This document shows positions 1 to 9,060 of a stretch of DNA of 64,000 nucleotides, piece after piece (within the stretch, counting starts at the first letter, position 1; every line of letters starts with the position of its first letter). A program made the translations under genes and the position numbers. The notes under the pieces are model-generated. The model saw nothing but the letters and a program-made list of their open reading frames with translations. It was not told the DNA's origin and did no database searches. Source of the stretch: Autumnicola musiva (lineage in GTDB: Bacteria > Bacteroidota > Bacteroidia > Flavobacteriales > Flavobacteriaceae); NCBI RefSeq assembly GCF_031846585.1, contig NZ_JAVRHK010000001.1:1-64000 (forward strand). The letters run 5' to 3'.

Positions 1-130
1 TGGGATTATTTTAAGAAGCAGCGCTAATGCCTTGAAATGAACATTTTTACATCTCAAATTTTTTTTGCTTTAGGATAACAGCCCAAGAATTATCCTTAAA
101 ACATAGTCCAATTTGGCAATTTTCGAGACC

Positions 131-163
131 AGACCCACAAGGTTTCTGAAACCTTGCAGGTCT
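131..163. repeat. Palindromic intergenic repeat
   Basis: An inverted repeat with a 5-bp outer stem (AGACC/GGTCT, 131-135 with 159-163), a 2-nt mismatch, an 8-bp inner stem (CAAGGTTT/AAACCTTG, 138-145 with 149-156) and a CTG loop. It lies in gene-free DNA with no U-tract of terminator type directly after it. From memory, close variants are scattered through many flavobacterial genomes as short palindromic elements; that could not be checked here. Confidence 0.6.
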
Positions 164-327
164 TTGTTATAAAAAAATAAAAAAGGATTCTCACCCTCAC
201 CTTCCTCTTTTACAATACCGTTGTTCTTGTCTCCTGTTTCCTGATTCAGAAGATCTCCAGCAGATAGCGCTGATTTTCGCAGCTTTTTTTAAACTTAGAA
301 ACTTTTTACTTTCCACTCTTCTGCGTT

Positions 328-480
328 AGGGATAGCAGCGGCATCCTTATAGCGGTTGATAGGACTACGATTTTGACAATTATCGGCCGACCCATGTTAT
401 TACTCTCCCCCCTTACCCCGAAAACCGCTATAAGATATAGCGAATAGCCCGGCCCCGACCTTTTAAGGAGGGGAAACGCC
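328..480 (+). ncRNA. Structured intergenic element (possible flavobacterial repeat RNA)
   Basis: The block begins with GGGATAGCAGCGGCATCC (329-346) and ends with ATAGCGAATAGCCCGGCC (437-454). Between them a perfect 12-bp stem forms, CTTATAGCGGTT (346-357) with AACCGCTATAAG (423-434), closing a 65-nt loop. A second hairpin pairs CCCC/GGGG and CCTT/AAGG across 453-473. Conserved flanks around a variable hairpin match my memory of a dispersed, often gene-3'-end element in Flavobacteriaceae. Orientation is given as plus because the recognisable flanks read that way. Whether it is a transcribed RNA, a terminator-like element or a mobile repeat is not known; an Rfam search would be needed to attach a family name such as Flavo-1. 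The remainder of 1-602 shows no supportable gene. Confidence 0.5.
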
Positions 481-602
481 AATAAAAAATTTACTATAAT
501 ATAATCAAAACCTGTACACTGGAAAGAAAACCAGTTTATTCCTCATCTTTCCAGGAATTCTAAAAAAAAACCAATTATAGAAATCGTAAGTTATCCAGAT
601 AA

Positions 603-2537
603 TTATATGAAGAAGTTCCAAACGAGCCCGAAACGCACCAGAAAATCTGTATAAGGATAACGGGGGGCCGCAAAATTATTATTTCCGGTAATAAGAGAGT
701 TTAAGTTTTCCAGTTTAAAAAAGACCCTTGTCTGCCTCACTTTTCCGTTAAAAAAGAAATCGAGAATGGGATAACCACCCAATTCCTGCTCCTGCTGTAC
801 GTAAAATTCGGCTAAAACAGGGTCATATCCATTTATCTCATAAGGAGAGAAATATTTAAAAGTAAAACCGGTTTGCAGATACAGCGCTTTATCAAACCAG
901 TGATCATTATAATAAAATGAATTTCTGGTAACAAAATCAGGAAGTTTTAAAACCTCTGCTCCGTTTACCACATTTTGATACATAAGGGTATGGTGCATTC
1001 CAAAAACTCCAAGATTAAACTCCCGCTCTGCCTTTACCTTATAATAACGCACCTGATCACTATACTGGAAGGGTTTTACCTGATTAATTTCTTCGGCAAG
1101 ACCAAAAAAGGTATAATTCTGAATCTGAGTTAGATTAAATTCGGCATCAAATAATTTTTCTGAATCCAGCCGGAAATGCAGGTTTTGTGAATTCACATTA
1201 TCGTAGTTGTTTTGCCAATTATAATTCAAGTAGTCGCTCTGGTAAAGCAAAAAATTATAATTTGGCACTTTGCTGCTCTGGTTAAGTCCAAATTCTATTT
1301 GGTTATCTTCATCTAAAGCATAGGATGCTGTTGCCTTTAAATAATTTCCGGAAAATTCACCGGCCAAATTAAGAGAGGCCTCGGCATCCAGATTAAAACC
1401 ACCAATATTTTTTTGATATTCTCCTCCTATGGACACCACTCCACCGGTAAGTTTATTGGTAATCACCTGATCGTTTTCCAATACATACACGGAATTATAT
1501 CCATAATTAAAATGCTCATATCCTGCTTTTGCTACTAATTTCCCTAAAATGTTATTTTTAAAAGTCACATTGGCTTCATTATAAACTTCTTCTAGCCGCA
1601 CCTGATCTTTCAAACCGGAACTTTCAAATGATTCTCCAAATACATCCGGCACTGCCTGAGCCTGATTGTAAGTGTACTTTTTATAATTATAATTAAAAAC
1701 ATGTCCCACCGAAAGGCTGTTAAGACTATCGGTTAAAGGATTGGTGAGGAAATATTCATGCTCAAGATAGAATCTTTTACCATGTAGTGTATTTTCGGCA
1801 TTTTCAAACCGTACATCCAGCAGGGAACGATCTTCAAATTCTTCTTCTTCAGCAATGTATTGTGCCAGCGCCTGGTCTGTTAATCCGCCATTTTCTTCGT
1901 TAGTAAGATTATGCGTTATAAAATGACTACGCAACTGGTATTTTTTATTGGCAGTATGATAATTTGCCGTAGTTCGAAATATTCCTGTACTGGTTAGATA
2001 ATGCTGGTATTTCCCAAGTGCACGCACCCCATTATAGGCTACTGAAAAATTAAAATTATCTGAAGTATTAACGGTAAAAAAGGCATCCAGCTGCTGCCCC
2101 TGTTCAGGAACAGTTTTAAAATATAATTCGGTTAAAGGAGTGGGTACCCTGTAATATGATATATCTTCCACTTCAAAAAAATGAAAATGCCTGGCCTGCG
2201 CCCCGAAATCGGGCGTGATTTGATCAAATTCTGGATTATAGCTTAATTTAGTGTATGGCTGACCTGTATTGTTAAAAGGTAAGAGTTCAAAATTGTCTTT
2301 TCGAAGATAGTTGAACCTATAATCTTTTTGGATGGTTAACGAGGTATCTACAAAAGTGGTATCATTTTCATGGGAAATGATTTTATAATCCTGAATGGGA
2401 GCTTTGGCAAGACTATCCGGAACTGTGGTTTCTTCGGAAGATTGGCCGGATGGCTGTAGCGATCCTTCTTCTTGTTGGGCAATAACATGGAAAGTGAAGA
2501 GGCTAAAGAAAACTACAAGCAGATTGTTTTTCATCAT
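603..2537 (-). CDS. Putative outer-membrane porin (Porin_10 type)
   Basis: A 644-residue secreted protein: a hydrophobic N-terminal signal (about residues 1-20, ending VIA before QQEE), a low-complexity linker rich in Ser, Glu and Gln, then about 550 residues of alternating aromatic and polar strands, as expected for an outer-membrane beta-barrel. Sequence style (for example the segment around LPFNNTGQPYTKLSYNP) resembles the Bacteroidota putative porin family PF14121. The last residues (VWNFFI) are aromatic-rich, as in barrel C-termini. The start is one of two consecutive ATG codons. It is single, with its own -7 box at 2554-2561, and is separated from the Sus operon by a terminator. The substrate cannot be told from the sequence. 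Confidence 0.75.
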   Translation of the reverse strand: MMKNNLLVVFFSLFTFHVIAQQEEGSLQPSGQSSEETTVPDSLAKAPIQDYKIISHENDTTFVDTSLTIQKDYRFNYLRKDNFELLPFNNTGQPYTKLSYNPEFDQITPDFGAQARHFHFFEVEDISYYRVPTPLTELYFKTVPEQGQQLDAFFTVNTSDNFNFSVAYNGVRALGKYQHYLTSTGIFRTTANYHTANKKYQLRSHFITHNLTNEENGGLTDQALAQYIAEEEEFEDRSLLDVRFENAENTLHGKRFYLEHEYFLTNPLTDSLNSLSVGHVFNYNYKKYTYNQAQAVPDVFGESFESSGLKDQVRLEEVYNEANVTFKNNILGKLVAKAGYEHFNYGYNSVYVLENDQVITNKLTGGVVSIGGEYQKNIGGFNLDAEASLNLAGEFSGNYLKATASYALDEDNQIEFGLNQSSKVPNYNFLLYQSDYLNYNWQNNYDNVNSQNLHFRLDSEKLFDAEFNLTQIQNYTFFGLAEEINQVKPFQYSDQVRYYKVKAEREFNLGVFGMHHTLMYQNVVNGAEVLKLPDFVTRNSFYYNDHWFDKALYLQTGFTFKYFSPYEINGYDPVLAEFYVQQEQELGGYPILDFFFNGKVRQTRVFFKLENLNSLITGNNNFAAPRYPYTDFLVRFGLVWNFFI

Positions 2538-2553
2538 TTCTATTAAACTTCAA

Positions 2554-2561
2554 CAAAAGTA
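2554..2561 (-). promoter_or_regulatory. Candidate -7 element for the porin gene
   Basis: On the minus strand this reads TACTTTTG, a match to the Bacteroidota -7 consensus TAnnTTTG, about 17 nt before the porin start. No clear TTG -33 box is found at the expected distance, so this is a partial promoter call. Confidence 0.4.
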
Positions 2562-2594
2562 AAATATTATATGAAATGAGCCAGAAATTGGCAG

Positions 2595-2625
2595 AAACAA
2601 AAAAACCACCCCGAGGGGTGGTTTT
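2595..2625 (-). terminator. Intrinsic terminator of the first Sus locus
   Basis: AAAACCACCCC (2602-2612), GA loop, GGGGTGGTTTT (2615-2625): an 11-bp stem. Read on the minus strand it is followed by a run of T, 22 nt after the stop of the last gene of the SusC-SusD-lipoprotein operon. It also isolates the downstream porin gene. Confidence 0.85.
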
Positions 2626-2647
2626 GGAAGAATTCCTATAAAATTGA

Positions 2648-3571
2648 TTATTCAGCTGAATCGTCTCCTGCTGAATCGTCTCCTTCATCAGAAGAATCAT
2701 CATCACCGGCATCTTCCCCGGCTGAACCTGTCATATTAACTCTAACAAAAAAGGCATCACCATATGCGCTTCCGTCCAAAGTTCCAGCCAATCCGGGTTG
2801 AACTAAAACAGGAGAAATTTCCATGATTTTCTCACAAGAATTTACTATTTCACCTGACCCTTTAAGATTATAATCCGGCTGAGGATCACCCTCATATATG
2901 GTGGATACATAATACTGTTCGGGAATAGTTACTTCAAATGATTCAAGATCTACTTCAAGTCTTACTAGTGACTCATCTACAATAGGTTCCCCCCATGCAT
3001 CATTAAGCCATCCATAAACGAGGCCTCCGGTCATCATCAATTCACCATCTTCTATATAGGTAGTAAATTCAGTGGGATAGCCCCAAATATCAGTTCCCGA
3101 CCAGGTTCCGACAAGTTCCTCCAAAGTAATTGAACATCTCCTAAAAAGTTCAACATTAAGTGTCCCGTTATCTACAAGAGTCTCATTGCCGTCAACATCT
3201 GTAAGGTTAAGAATTAAATATGAACTTCCACTTTCCGGGATAGCCGCAAAGTTGCCTGAAATAGTTAGTGTTCCAGTATATGAGCCCGCAGGTATTACCA
3301 AATCACCAACATTATACTGATCAGCAGACGCAGTAGATTCCGGATCTATTTCTACATTTACACTTCTTTCTGTAGATGCTGTATTGGTTACAACCACATC
3401 AACCTCTACAGAAGCTCCTTCCTCGGGCGTAGCCAAGGTCACGGATGAAGTAGAAAATTGAGCTAGAACCGGATAGTCATCACCAATTGTAGGTATCTCA
3501 TTCTCCTCACAGGAGACCAGCGCCATAGTACTTACTATGAGAATACCAATCTTATTAATTATATTTTTCAT
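2648..3571 (-). CDS. Surface lipoprotein of the SusCD locus (SusE-like position)
   Basis: A 307-residue lipoprotein with signal and lipobox ending in Cys21 (ALVSC), followed by acidic residues typical of surface-exposed Bacteroidota lipoproteins. Residues about 35-140 look like a beta-sandwich of the Calx-beta/DUF1735 kind; the rest has no family I can name. The C-terminus is a low-complexity acidic tail of Asp, Ser, Gly and Glu, encoded partly by a duplicated 15-bp unit. It is third in the operon after SusC and SusD, in the place where SusE/SusF-type glycan-binding proteins sit, so a ligand-binding role at the cell surface is inferred. No catalytic motif is visible. Confidence 0.65.
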   Translation of the reverse strand: MKNIINKIGILIVSTMALVSCEENEIPTIGDDYPVLAQFSTSSVTLATPEEGASVEVDVVVTNTASTERSVNVEIDPESTASADQYNVGDLVIPAGSYTGTLTISGNFAAIPESGSSYLILNLTDVDGNETLVDNGTLNVELFRRCSITLEELVGTWSGTDIWGYPTEFTTYIEDGELMMTGGLVYGWLNDAWGEPIVDESLVRLEVDLESFEVTIPEQYYVSTIYEGDPQPDYNLKGSGEIVNSCEKIMEISPVLVQPGLAGTLDGSAYGDAFFVRVNMTGSAGEDAGDDDSSDEGDDSAGDDSAE

Positions 3572-3590
3572 AATTCAAATTTTATTTTGA

Positions 3591-5054
3591 TTAGTATCCA
3601 GGATTTTGCTCTATATTAGAGTTTGCATTAATCTCTGCCTGAGGAATTGGGAATTGAAATCTAAAATTCCCTGCGGGAAGAGTAAGTTCTTGTGGAGGCG
3701 TTCCAGATCCATCAAGTATATCTCCATTATTTGATCTAACAATAGCGTCACCCATTCTTTTAATATCGAAAAACCTATGTCCTTCAAAGGCTAATTCAAT
3801 TCTTCTTTGGCTTAAAATAGTATTTAGTAACTCCTCTCCAGCTTCTCCCCCTTCATAGGAATCCAATCTTTTATCCCGAAGCTCGTTAAGAGTTTCGAGC
3901 GCCTCAGTTTCCATACCAAGACGGTATTGAGCTTCAGATTTGTTTAAAACAACTTCAGCAGCACGCAAAACTTTAACATCTACAAGGCCATTATTCTGTC
4001 CCTCTTCTCCTAAAAACTTCTTTACCGCATTGTATTGATTTCCTGAATTTACCCCTACATAAGTTAAGACATCATGACGGACATCACTAGTATCTACACT
4101 ATTAATAAATTCATAATCAGCCACATATTCTGATCTTACAGTTTCACCAGTTGTTTGGCTGTAAGCAACCCCTATATTACTAAAAGTACTTTCCGATGAT
4201 GTATTGACTGACCATTCTACTATAACTCCAGTATTGGTAGCATCTGTATAGACCCCGGGAAGTTCCTCGGCAGTTGCTATTGGCTCAGAAACTTCATTTG
4301 CGGCGTCAATTACATTTTGATAATCCCCGTTATAAAGGTACACTCTAGAAAGAATCGCGTAAACCGCATCTCTATCTAGCCTACCTTCTCCATTACTGGC
4401 ACCAATTAATTCTGCCGCCCTTTCCAGATCACTTATAATTTCAGCATAATTACTTTCTACTGTTTCTCTGGCCGGTTCTGCATAAGGATCCCCGGTATCG
4501 CCGTCTTCAACTTTTACATATACCACCCCAAGGGAAGAATTTGCATCTTCACTTTGCGTAGGAATTTTAGCATATATCCGCACTAGATCAAAATGAGCGA
4601 AAGCCCGGGCTGCCAAAGCCTGTCCAAGAATATTATCTTTCACATCTCCTTCAGGAAGGTTATTAATTTGACCGATAATTAAATTTGCAGCATTAACAGC
4701 TTCATAAGCTTCACTCCAGTAAAGAGAGATCGCTCCCCCTGTATTAGGAACATACTGCCAATCATAATAAACTTCGTTGGATCTACGGCCAGTTGTTGCC
4801 AAAATAACATTATCGGCTAAGATATCAGGAATGGTCTGGTATCCTGCTTCTGCATTATATTCTGTAGTTGAAGCATAATAGTTAAATAATTGACTGTAAA
4901 CACCATCTACACCATTTTGGAAAGAAGCCTCACTATTGAAAAATGTTTCCGGATTTCCTTCTGTAAAAGGTTCCAAATCATTTATCTCATCATCGCAACT
5001 AAAAAGCACAAGTGATATAAATGAAAGTGATAAAAATTTGATATAGTTTTTCAT
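3591..5054 (-). CDS. SusD/RagB family nutrient-binding outer-membrane lipoprotein
   Basis: 487 residues. The signal peptide has a lipobox at Cys20 (LVLFSC), followed by DDE, as for surface-exposed lipoproteins. The N-terminal SusD-like region contains helices of TPR type (ALAARAFAHFDLVRIY near 148-163), and the RagB/SusD C-terminal region ends in the typical RRIELAFEGHRFFDIKR and FPIPQAEINANSN...NPGY pattern. It would cap the partner SusC barrel encoded immediately upstream (21 nt gap) and deliver ligand to it. The ligand is unknown: no glycoside hydrolase, sulfatase or peptidase gene is in the locus. Confidence 0.95.
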   Translation of the reverse strand: MKNYIKFLSLSFISLVLFSCDDEINDLEPFTEGNPETFFNSEASFQNGVDGVYSQLFNYYASTTEYNAEAGYQTIPDILADNVILATTGRRSNEVYYDWQYVPNTGGAISLYWSEAYEAVNAANLIIGQINNLPEGDVKDNILGQALAARAFAHFDLVRIYAKIPTQSEDANSSLGVVYVKVEDGDTGDPYAEPARETVESNYAEIISDLERAAELIGASNGEGRLDRDAVYAILSRVYLYNGDYQNVIDAANEVSEPIATAEELPGVYTDATNTGVIVEWSVNTSSESTFSNIGVAYSQTTGETVRSEYVADYEFINSVDTSDVRHDVLTYVGVNSGNQYNAVKKFLGEEGQNNGLVDVKVLRAAEVVLNKSEAQYRLGMETEALETLNELRDKRLDSYEGGEAGEELLNTILSQRRIELAFEGHRFFDIKRMGDAIVRSNNGDILDGSGTPPQELTLPAGNFRFQFPIPQAEINANSNIEQNPGY

Positions 5055-5075
5055 ATTCTGATTCTATTTTTTTGA

Positions 5076-8000
5076 TTAAAATCCTATTTCAAATCCTACT
5101 GTATAAGATTTGGTTTGAGGATAGCTATATAATGAAAATTCACCAGCAACAAAACCTTCATCTTCAGGCGCAATAGTCTCTTCTGATCCGATTCCGATTT
5201 CAGGGTCGCCGGTAAAATTAGTGAAGGTTAGCAAGTTCTGACCTGTTGCAAATATGCGGAAAGTATCAATACCCATTCTTTCTGCAAAACCAGATGGTAT
5301 ATTATAATCTATAGTAAGATTACGCAACCTCATATAATCACCACTTTCTAAAAATCTTGTTGTGGTTTGATCTGCATTAGCCTGATATAATGGACTTGGA
5401 AGCACATTCTGGTCTCCTGGCTCTTTCCAATAATTAAATGCTTCTACATATAAGTTCTGATTAACATTACTTATAGCTACACCATCAGATTTTTGATAAT
5501 TAAGAACATAATTTCCTTTTTTAAATACAAAATCTCCCCTCAATCCAAAACCTTTATATTTAATTGATGTAAAGAAACCGCCTTCAAAATCAGCCTGGGG
5601 TGATTTACCATCTATTATAGTCTGGTATGAATCACTATACTCACTTGTAAGATTACCATCGCTATCCAAAAATAGTGGCTGCCCATTAGCTGGATTCACC
5701 CCTGCATAACGCGGTAAATAAAATGTATTTATTTCTTCTCCTTCACGCAATATAGTTGTTCCATTAATAATATCTTCTCCATTTACAAGCTCTTTCACTT
5801 CATTATCCAGGAAGGCTGCATTACCTCCAACAGTCCAGGTGATATTGGCGTTTCTAATGACATTAACATTTAAAGAAACCTCTACACCACTATTCTGAAT
5901 TTCCCCGATATTACTTAATATAGAGTTATTTTCATCACCCACAGTTTGGGAAATTGGTCTGTTTAGCAATAAATCCTGGGAAGATTTTTTGAAGTAATCA
6001 ACTACACCAGAAATCCTGTTATTAAAAATAGAGTACTCCACACCTATATCCAATATTGCCTGAGATTCCCATTGAATATTTGGGTTACCTACTCCAATAG
6101 GAATAGCAGTAGTTGATCCATTATAAGTGTTAAATTGCAGTAAGTTCAAGAAATTAAAGTCTCCAATATTCTGGTTACCTGCAGTACCATAAGAAGCCCT
6201 TAATTTTAAATCACCAAATACGGAGCCTTCCATAAAGTCTTCATTGGCAATATTCCATGCTGCACTCCCACTATAAAAATACCCATATTTATTATCAGGC
6301 CCAAATCTTGAAGAACCATCTCTTCTAATAGATCCCGATAGGATATACTTACTGTCAAAATTATAGTCAACAAACAGACCCTGAGAAAAGAGAATATTTC
6401 TCTCTTCCTCACTACCAGCTGAAGTAGCTTCTGCAGCAACTTCCTGATATGGGATGTTTGGGGAAGGAAAACCTCTACTGGAAGCAAAAAGATCGGTATA
6501 GATGTTTTCATTATATTCCAAGAGGAAACTCGCACTTAAATTATGTACATCATCAAAGCTATCAGCATATGTAAATAAGTTATTTACGTTATATTGAAAA
6601 TCTAACTCATAATTATCCGTCTGAGATCCAGGAAAATCAGCATTACCCACAATACTATTAAGAACACCCCCCGCAATTGACCGAGTGGTTCTATTGTACC
6701 TGTTACTGGTAGCTCCAACTGTAAACCTATTCGAAAATTTATCGCTGAGCTGAATATCCGCGTGAAGACTACCAAGAATTAAAAAGTTCCTGTTATCTTC
6801 AGGTTCAGTTTGTAATGCACGTGCAATAGGAAACCCCTGAGTAGTTGGATTAAAAACAGGAGAGCCATCATCCTCCCTGACAATGTCACCCTGAGCATCT
6901 CTTGAATATAAAGGCTCATAAGGATTATAACTGTACATTGCAACAAAAGGATTCTGAACGTTGTTTCTATCCCTGGGCAAATCTGTAGTACTACGGGCAA
7001 GGGAAATATTAGCGCCAATTTCTAACCAATCTTTTGCCTGATATGTTGTATTTAATCGTGTTGAAATTCTTTCAAACCCATCAATCCTATCAATAATACC
7101 ACTATTTTTGTCGTAGCCTAAAGAAAGGAAATAGGATAATTTCTCATCTCCTCCTGAAATAGAAAGGGAGTTGGATTGAATGTAAGAATTCCTAAGAAGT
7201 TCTTGCTGCCAATCTGTATCATAAGATCTTAATAATTCCAATTGGTCAGGGTTCGCCGTGAATCCGGGCAAACTTTGTGCATCAGTCACGCCTAGTTCTG
7301 CCAATTGTCTCTCATACTCAAGTTTTTGTGCAGCATCCATCATTTCAAAATTCAAATCATCAATTTTAGAACCACTTCCCAATGAAGACCTAAAAACAAT
7401 TCTCGCCTCGCCTGATCTACCTTGTTTTGTAGTAATAACTACTACACCATTTGCACCCCTGGATCCATACTTAGAAACAGTAGCTGCATCCTTTAAAACA
7501 GAAAAACTCTGAATATCTGAGGGATTGAGGTTGTTAATAAAAGATTGATCAACTGGTGTTCCATCTACAACATACAATGGAGTGGAACCGGCATTAACAG
7601 ATCCAATCCCACGAATTTGAACAAATGCTGTTTGCCCAGGACGACCATTGGCAGCAGTTACTTGTACCCCCGCAGCTTTTCCTTGTAAAATATTATCTAC
7701 ACTTGTAGATGGTACAAAAGTTTCTATTTCTTCAGAAGAAACGGTAGAAACGGCTGATGTAGATAATTCCCTAGAAGTGGCCCCATATCCTACTACTAAA
7801 ACTTCATCCAGAGCAGCAGCATCAACATCTAAAGCAATATCTATTACATTTGATGCCCCTACAGTCACAGTTTGGGTAGCAAAACCCACATAAGAAAATA
7901 CGAGTTTACGACCAGCTGCCACTGAAATATCATATTTTCCGTCGAAATCTGTCTGAACTCCATTATTAGTTCCCTGTACAATCACGTTAACCCCTGGTAG

Positions 8001-8114
8001 AGGTAAACCCTGATCATCCGTCACTGTTCCAGTAACGGTTTTCTCCTGTGCAAATGTAAATTGCACTACGAACGCTAATAGTAGCGTAAGAATTGCATGT
8101 AATTTGTGTTTCAT
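5076..8114 (-). CDS. SusC/RagA family TonB-linked outer-membrane receptor
   Basis: 1012 residues. Order of parts: signal peptide (1-22, FTFAQ), a carboxypeptidase-regulatory-like Ig domain (about 25-100, GTVTDDQGLPLPGVNV), a TonB-box-like segment (LDEVLVVGYG near 102-111), a plug domain ending in the SusC signature SRGANGVVVITTK, and a 22-strand-type barrel. No N-terminal STN domain is present, so it should not signal directly to a FecR-type anti-sigma factor. It is first in the operon with SusD and a lipoprotein gene. It imports a ligand with energy from TonB/ExbBD. A tandem 11-bp repeat lies in its promoter region (8145-8166). Confidence 0.95.
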   Translation of the reverse strand: MKHKLHAILTLLLAFVVQFTFAQEKTVTGTVTDDQGLPLPGVNVIVQGTNNGVQTDFDGKYDISVAAGRKLVFSYVGFATQTVTVGASNVIDIALDVDAAALDEVLVVGYGATSRELSTSAVSTVSSEEIETFVPSTSVDNILQGKAAGVQVTAANGRPGQTAFVQIRGIGSVNAGSTPLYVVDGTPVDQSFINNLNPSDIQSFSVLKDAATVSKYGSRGANGVVVITTKQGRSGEARIVFRSSLGSGSKIDDLNFEMMDAAQKLEYERQLAELGVTDAQSLPGFTANPDQLELLRSYDTDWQQELLRNSYIQSNSLSISGGDEKLSYFLSLGYDKNSGIIDRIDGFERISTRLNTTYQAKDWLEIGANISLARSTTDLPRDRNNVQNPFVAMYSYNPYEPLYSRDAQGDIVREDDGSPVFNPTTQGFPIARALQTEPEDNRNFLILGSLHADIQLSDKFSNRFTVGATSNRYNRTTRSIAGGVLNSIVGNADFPGSQTDNYELDFQYNVNNLFTYADSFDDVHNLSASFLLEYNENIYTDLFASSRGFPSPNIPYQEVAAEATSAGSEEERNILFSQGLFVDYNFDSKYILSGSIRRDGSSRFGPDNKYGYFYSGSAAWNIANEDFMEGSVFGDLKLRASYGTAGNQNIGDFNFLNLLQFNTYNGSTTAIPIGVGNPNIQWESQAILDIGVEYSIFNNRISGVVDYFKKSSQDLLLNRPISQTVGDENNSILSNIGEIQNSGVEVSLNVNVIRNANITWTVGGNAAFLDNEVKELVNGEDIINGTTILREGEEINTFYLPRYAGVNPANGQPLFLDSDGNLTSEYSDSYQTIIDGKSPQADFEGGFFTSIKYKGFGLRGDFVFKKGNYVLNYQKSDGVAISNVNQNLYVEAFNYWKEPGDQNVLPSPLYQANADQTTTRFLESGDYMRLRNLTIDYNIPSGFAERMGIDTFRIFATGQNLLTFTNFTGDPEIGIGSEETIAPEDEGFVAGEFSLYSYPQTKSYTVGFEIGF

Positions 8115-8144
8115 TATTATTTAAATTTGAATTAGCCTGCGCCA

Positions 8145-8166
8145 AAAATGCTAATAAAATGCTAAT
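8145..8166. promoter_or_regulatory. Tandem 11-bp direct repeat upstream of susC
   Basis: Two perfect adjacent copies of AAAATGCTAAT (8145-8155 and 8156-8166), 31 bp before the first susC start. The 11-bp period places both copies on the same face of the helix, a common arrangement for activator or repressor sites. Regulatory role is inferred from position only. Confidence 0.4.
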
Positions 8167-8236
8167 AACACAAGCAATATTTTAATATTTAACTTCTTCT
8201 ATCCCCCTATTAGAACTCCACACCTGAGAATTTTAC

Positions 8237-8244
8237 TAAATTTG
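8237..8244 (+). promoter_or_regulatory. Candidate -7 element for rnhB
   Basis: TAAATTTG matches TAnnTTTG and lies 31 nt upstream of the rnhB ATG. No good -33 TTG is seen. Confidence 0.45.
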
Positions 8245-8275
8245 TCATCATATTATTTTAAAGCCGAGGCCATTT

Positions 8276-8872
8276 ATGCTCAGAAGATTTAGTACAGGAA
8301 AAGTCACCGCCGGAACCGACGAAGCAGGACGTGGATGCCTCGCCGGACCGGTAACTGCGGCGGCCGTTTTATTACCTGATAATTTTCGGCATCGATTGTT
8401 AAATGATTCTAAAAAGACAAACCTAAAAAATCGGAATCTCCTAAGATTTGAAATTGAAAAAAAGGCAGTCTGCTTTGGAGTTTCTCACATATGCATGGAA
8501 GAAATTGATAGAATCAACATCTTAAATGCATCCATTTTGGGAATGCACCGCGCTCTGGAAAAACTAACTCACTGTCCCGAATATATAATTGTAGACGGGA
8601 ACAAATTCAACACTTATAAAGATGTTCCGCATGAGTGTATTATAAAAGGAGACGGAAAATATTTTAGTATCGCAGCAGCTTCTATACTGGCAAAAACTTA
8701 TAGAGACGAGTATATGGAGATAATTCATGAAGAATTTCCCATGTACAACTGGAAGCAAAATAAAGGTTACCCCACTCGTGAACATCGTGAGGCTATCCGT
8801 AAACACGGAATTACTAAATATCACAGAAAAAGCTTTCGTCTTTTACCGGAGCAACTTGAACTGTCCCTTTAA
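8276..8872 (+). CDS. rnhB: Ribonuclease HII
   Basis: 198 residues, the usual length for this single-domain enzyme, which cuts the RNA strand of RNA-DNA hybrids and single ribonucleotides in DNA. The N-terminal signature TDEAGRGCLAGPV (Asp-Glu of the metal site near residues 15-16) and VDGNKF (third acidic residue near 107) are present, with IAAASILAKTYRDEYM further on giving the fourth acidic site. It is a lone plus-strand gene between two minus-strand SusCD loci and has its own -7 box, so it is transcribed separately from them. Confidence 0.97.
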   Translation: MLRRFSTGKVTAGTDEAGRGCLAGPVTAAAVLLPDNFRHRLLNDSKKTNLKNRNLLRFEIEKKAVCFGVSHICMEEIDRINILNASILGMHRALEKLTHCPEYIIVDGNKFNTYKDVPHECIIKGDGKYFSIAAASILAKTYRDEYMEIIHEEFPMYNWKQNKGYPTREHREAIRKHGITKYHRKSFRLLPEQLELSL

Positions 8873-9011
8873 ATTTCTCCACCCTTTGTTGCTATATGAA
8901 TTAAATCCCTATGTGAATTTAAAATTCGGGGCAAACACACCAGTATGAACCGGAAAAAACGACTTCAAAATTTTGAATTAAACCTTGGGGATTAATCGCT
9001 TATGGGGGATA

Positions 9012-9041
9012 ACTAAAAAGGAGGCTTAATGCCTCCCTTTT
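9012..9041 (-). terminator. Terminator of the second Sus locus
   Basis: GGAGGC (9020-9025), loop TTAAT, GCCTCC (9031-9036), with A-rich and T-rich flanks. On the minus strand it ends in TTTTT just after the second susD; its symmetry means it may also stop transcription coming from rnhB. Confidence 0.8.
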
Positions 9042-9060
9042 CAATTAAAACATTTTAATA

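Noticed and set aside
1..27. Frame reading WDYFKKQR and then a stop at the left edge, possibly the end of a plus-strand gene
   Set aside because: Eight codons are too few to support a gene; composition alone is not evidence.
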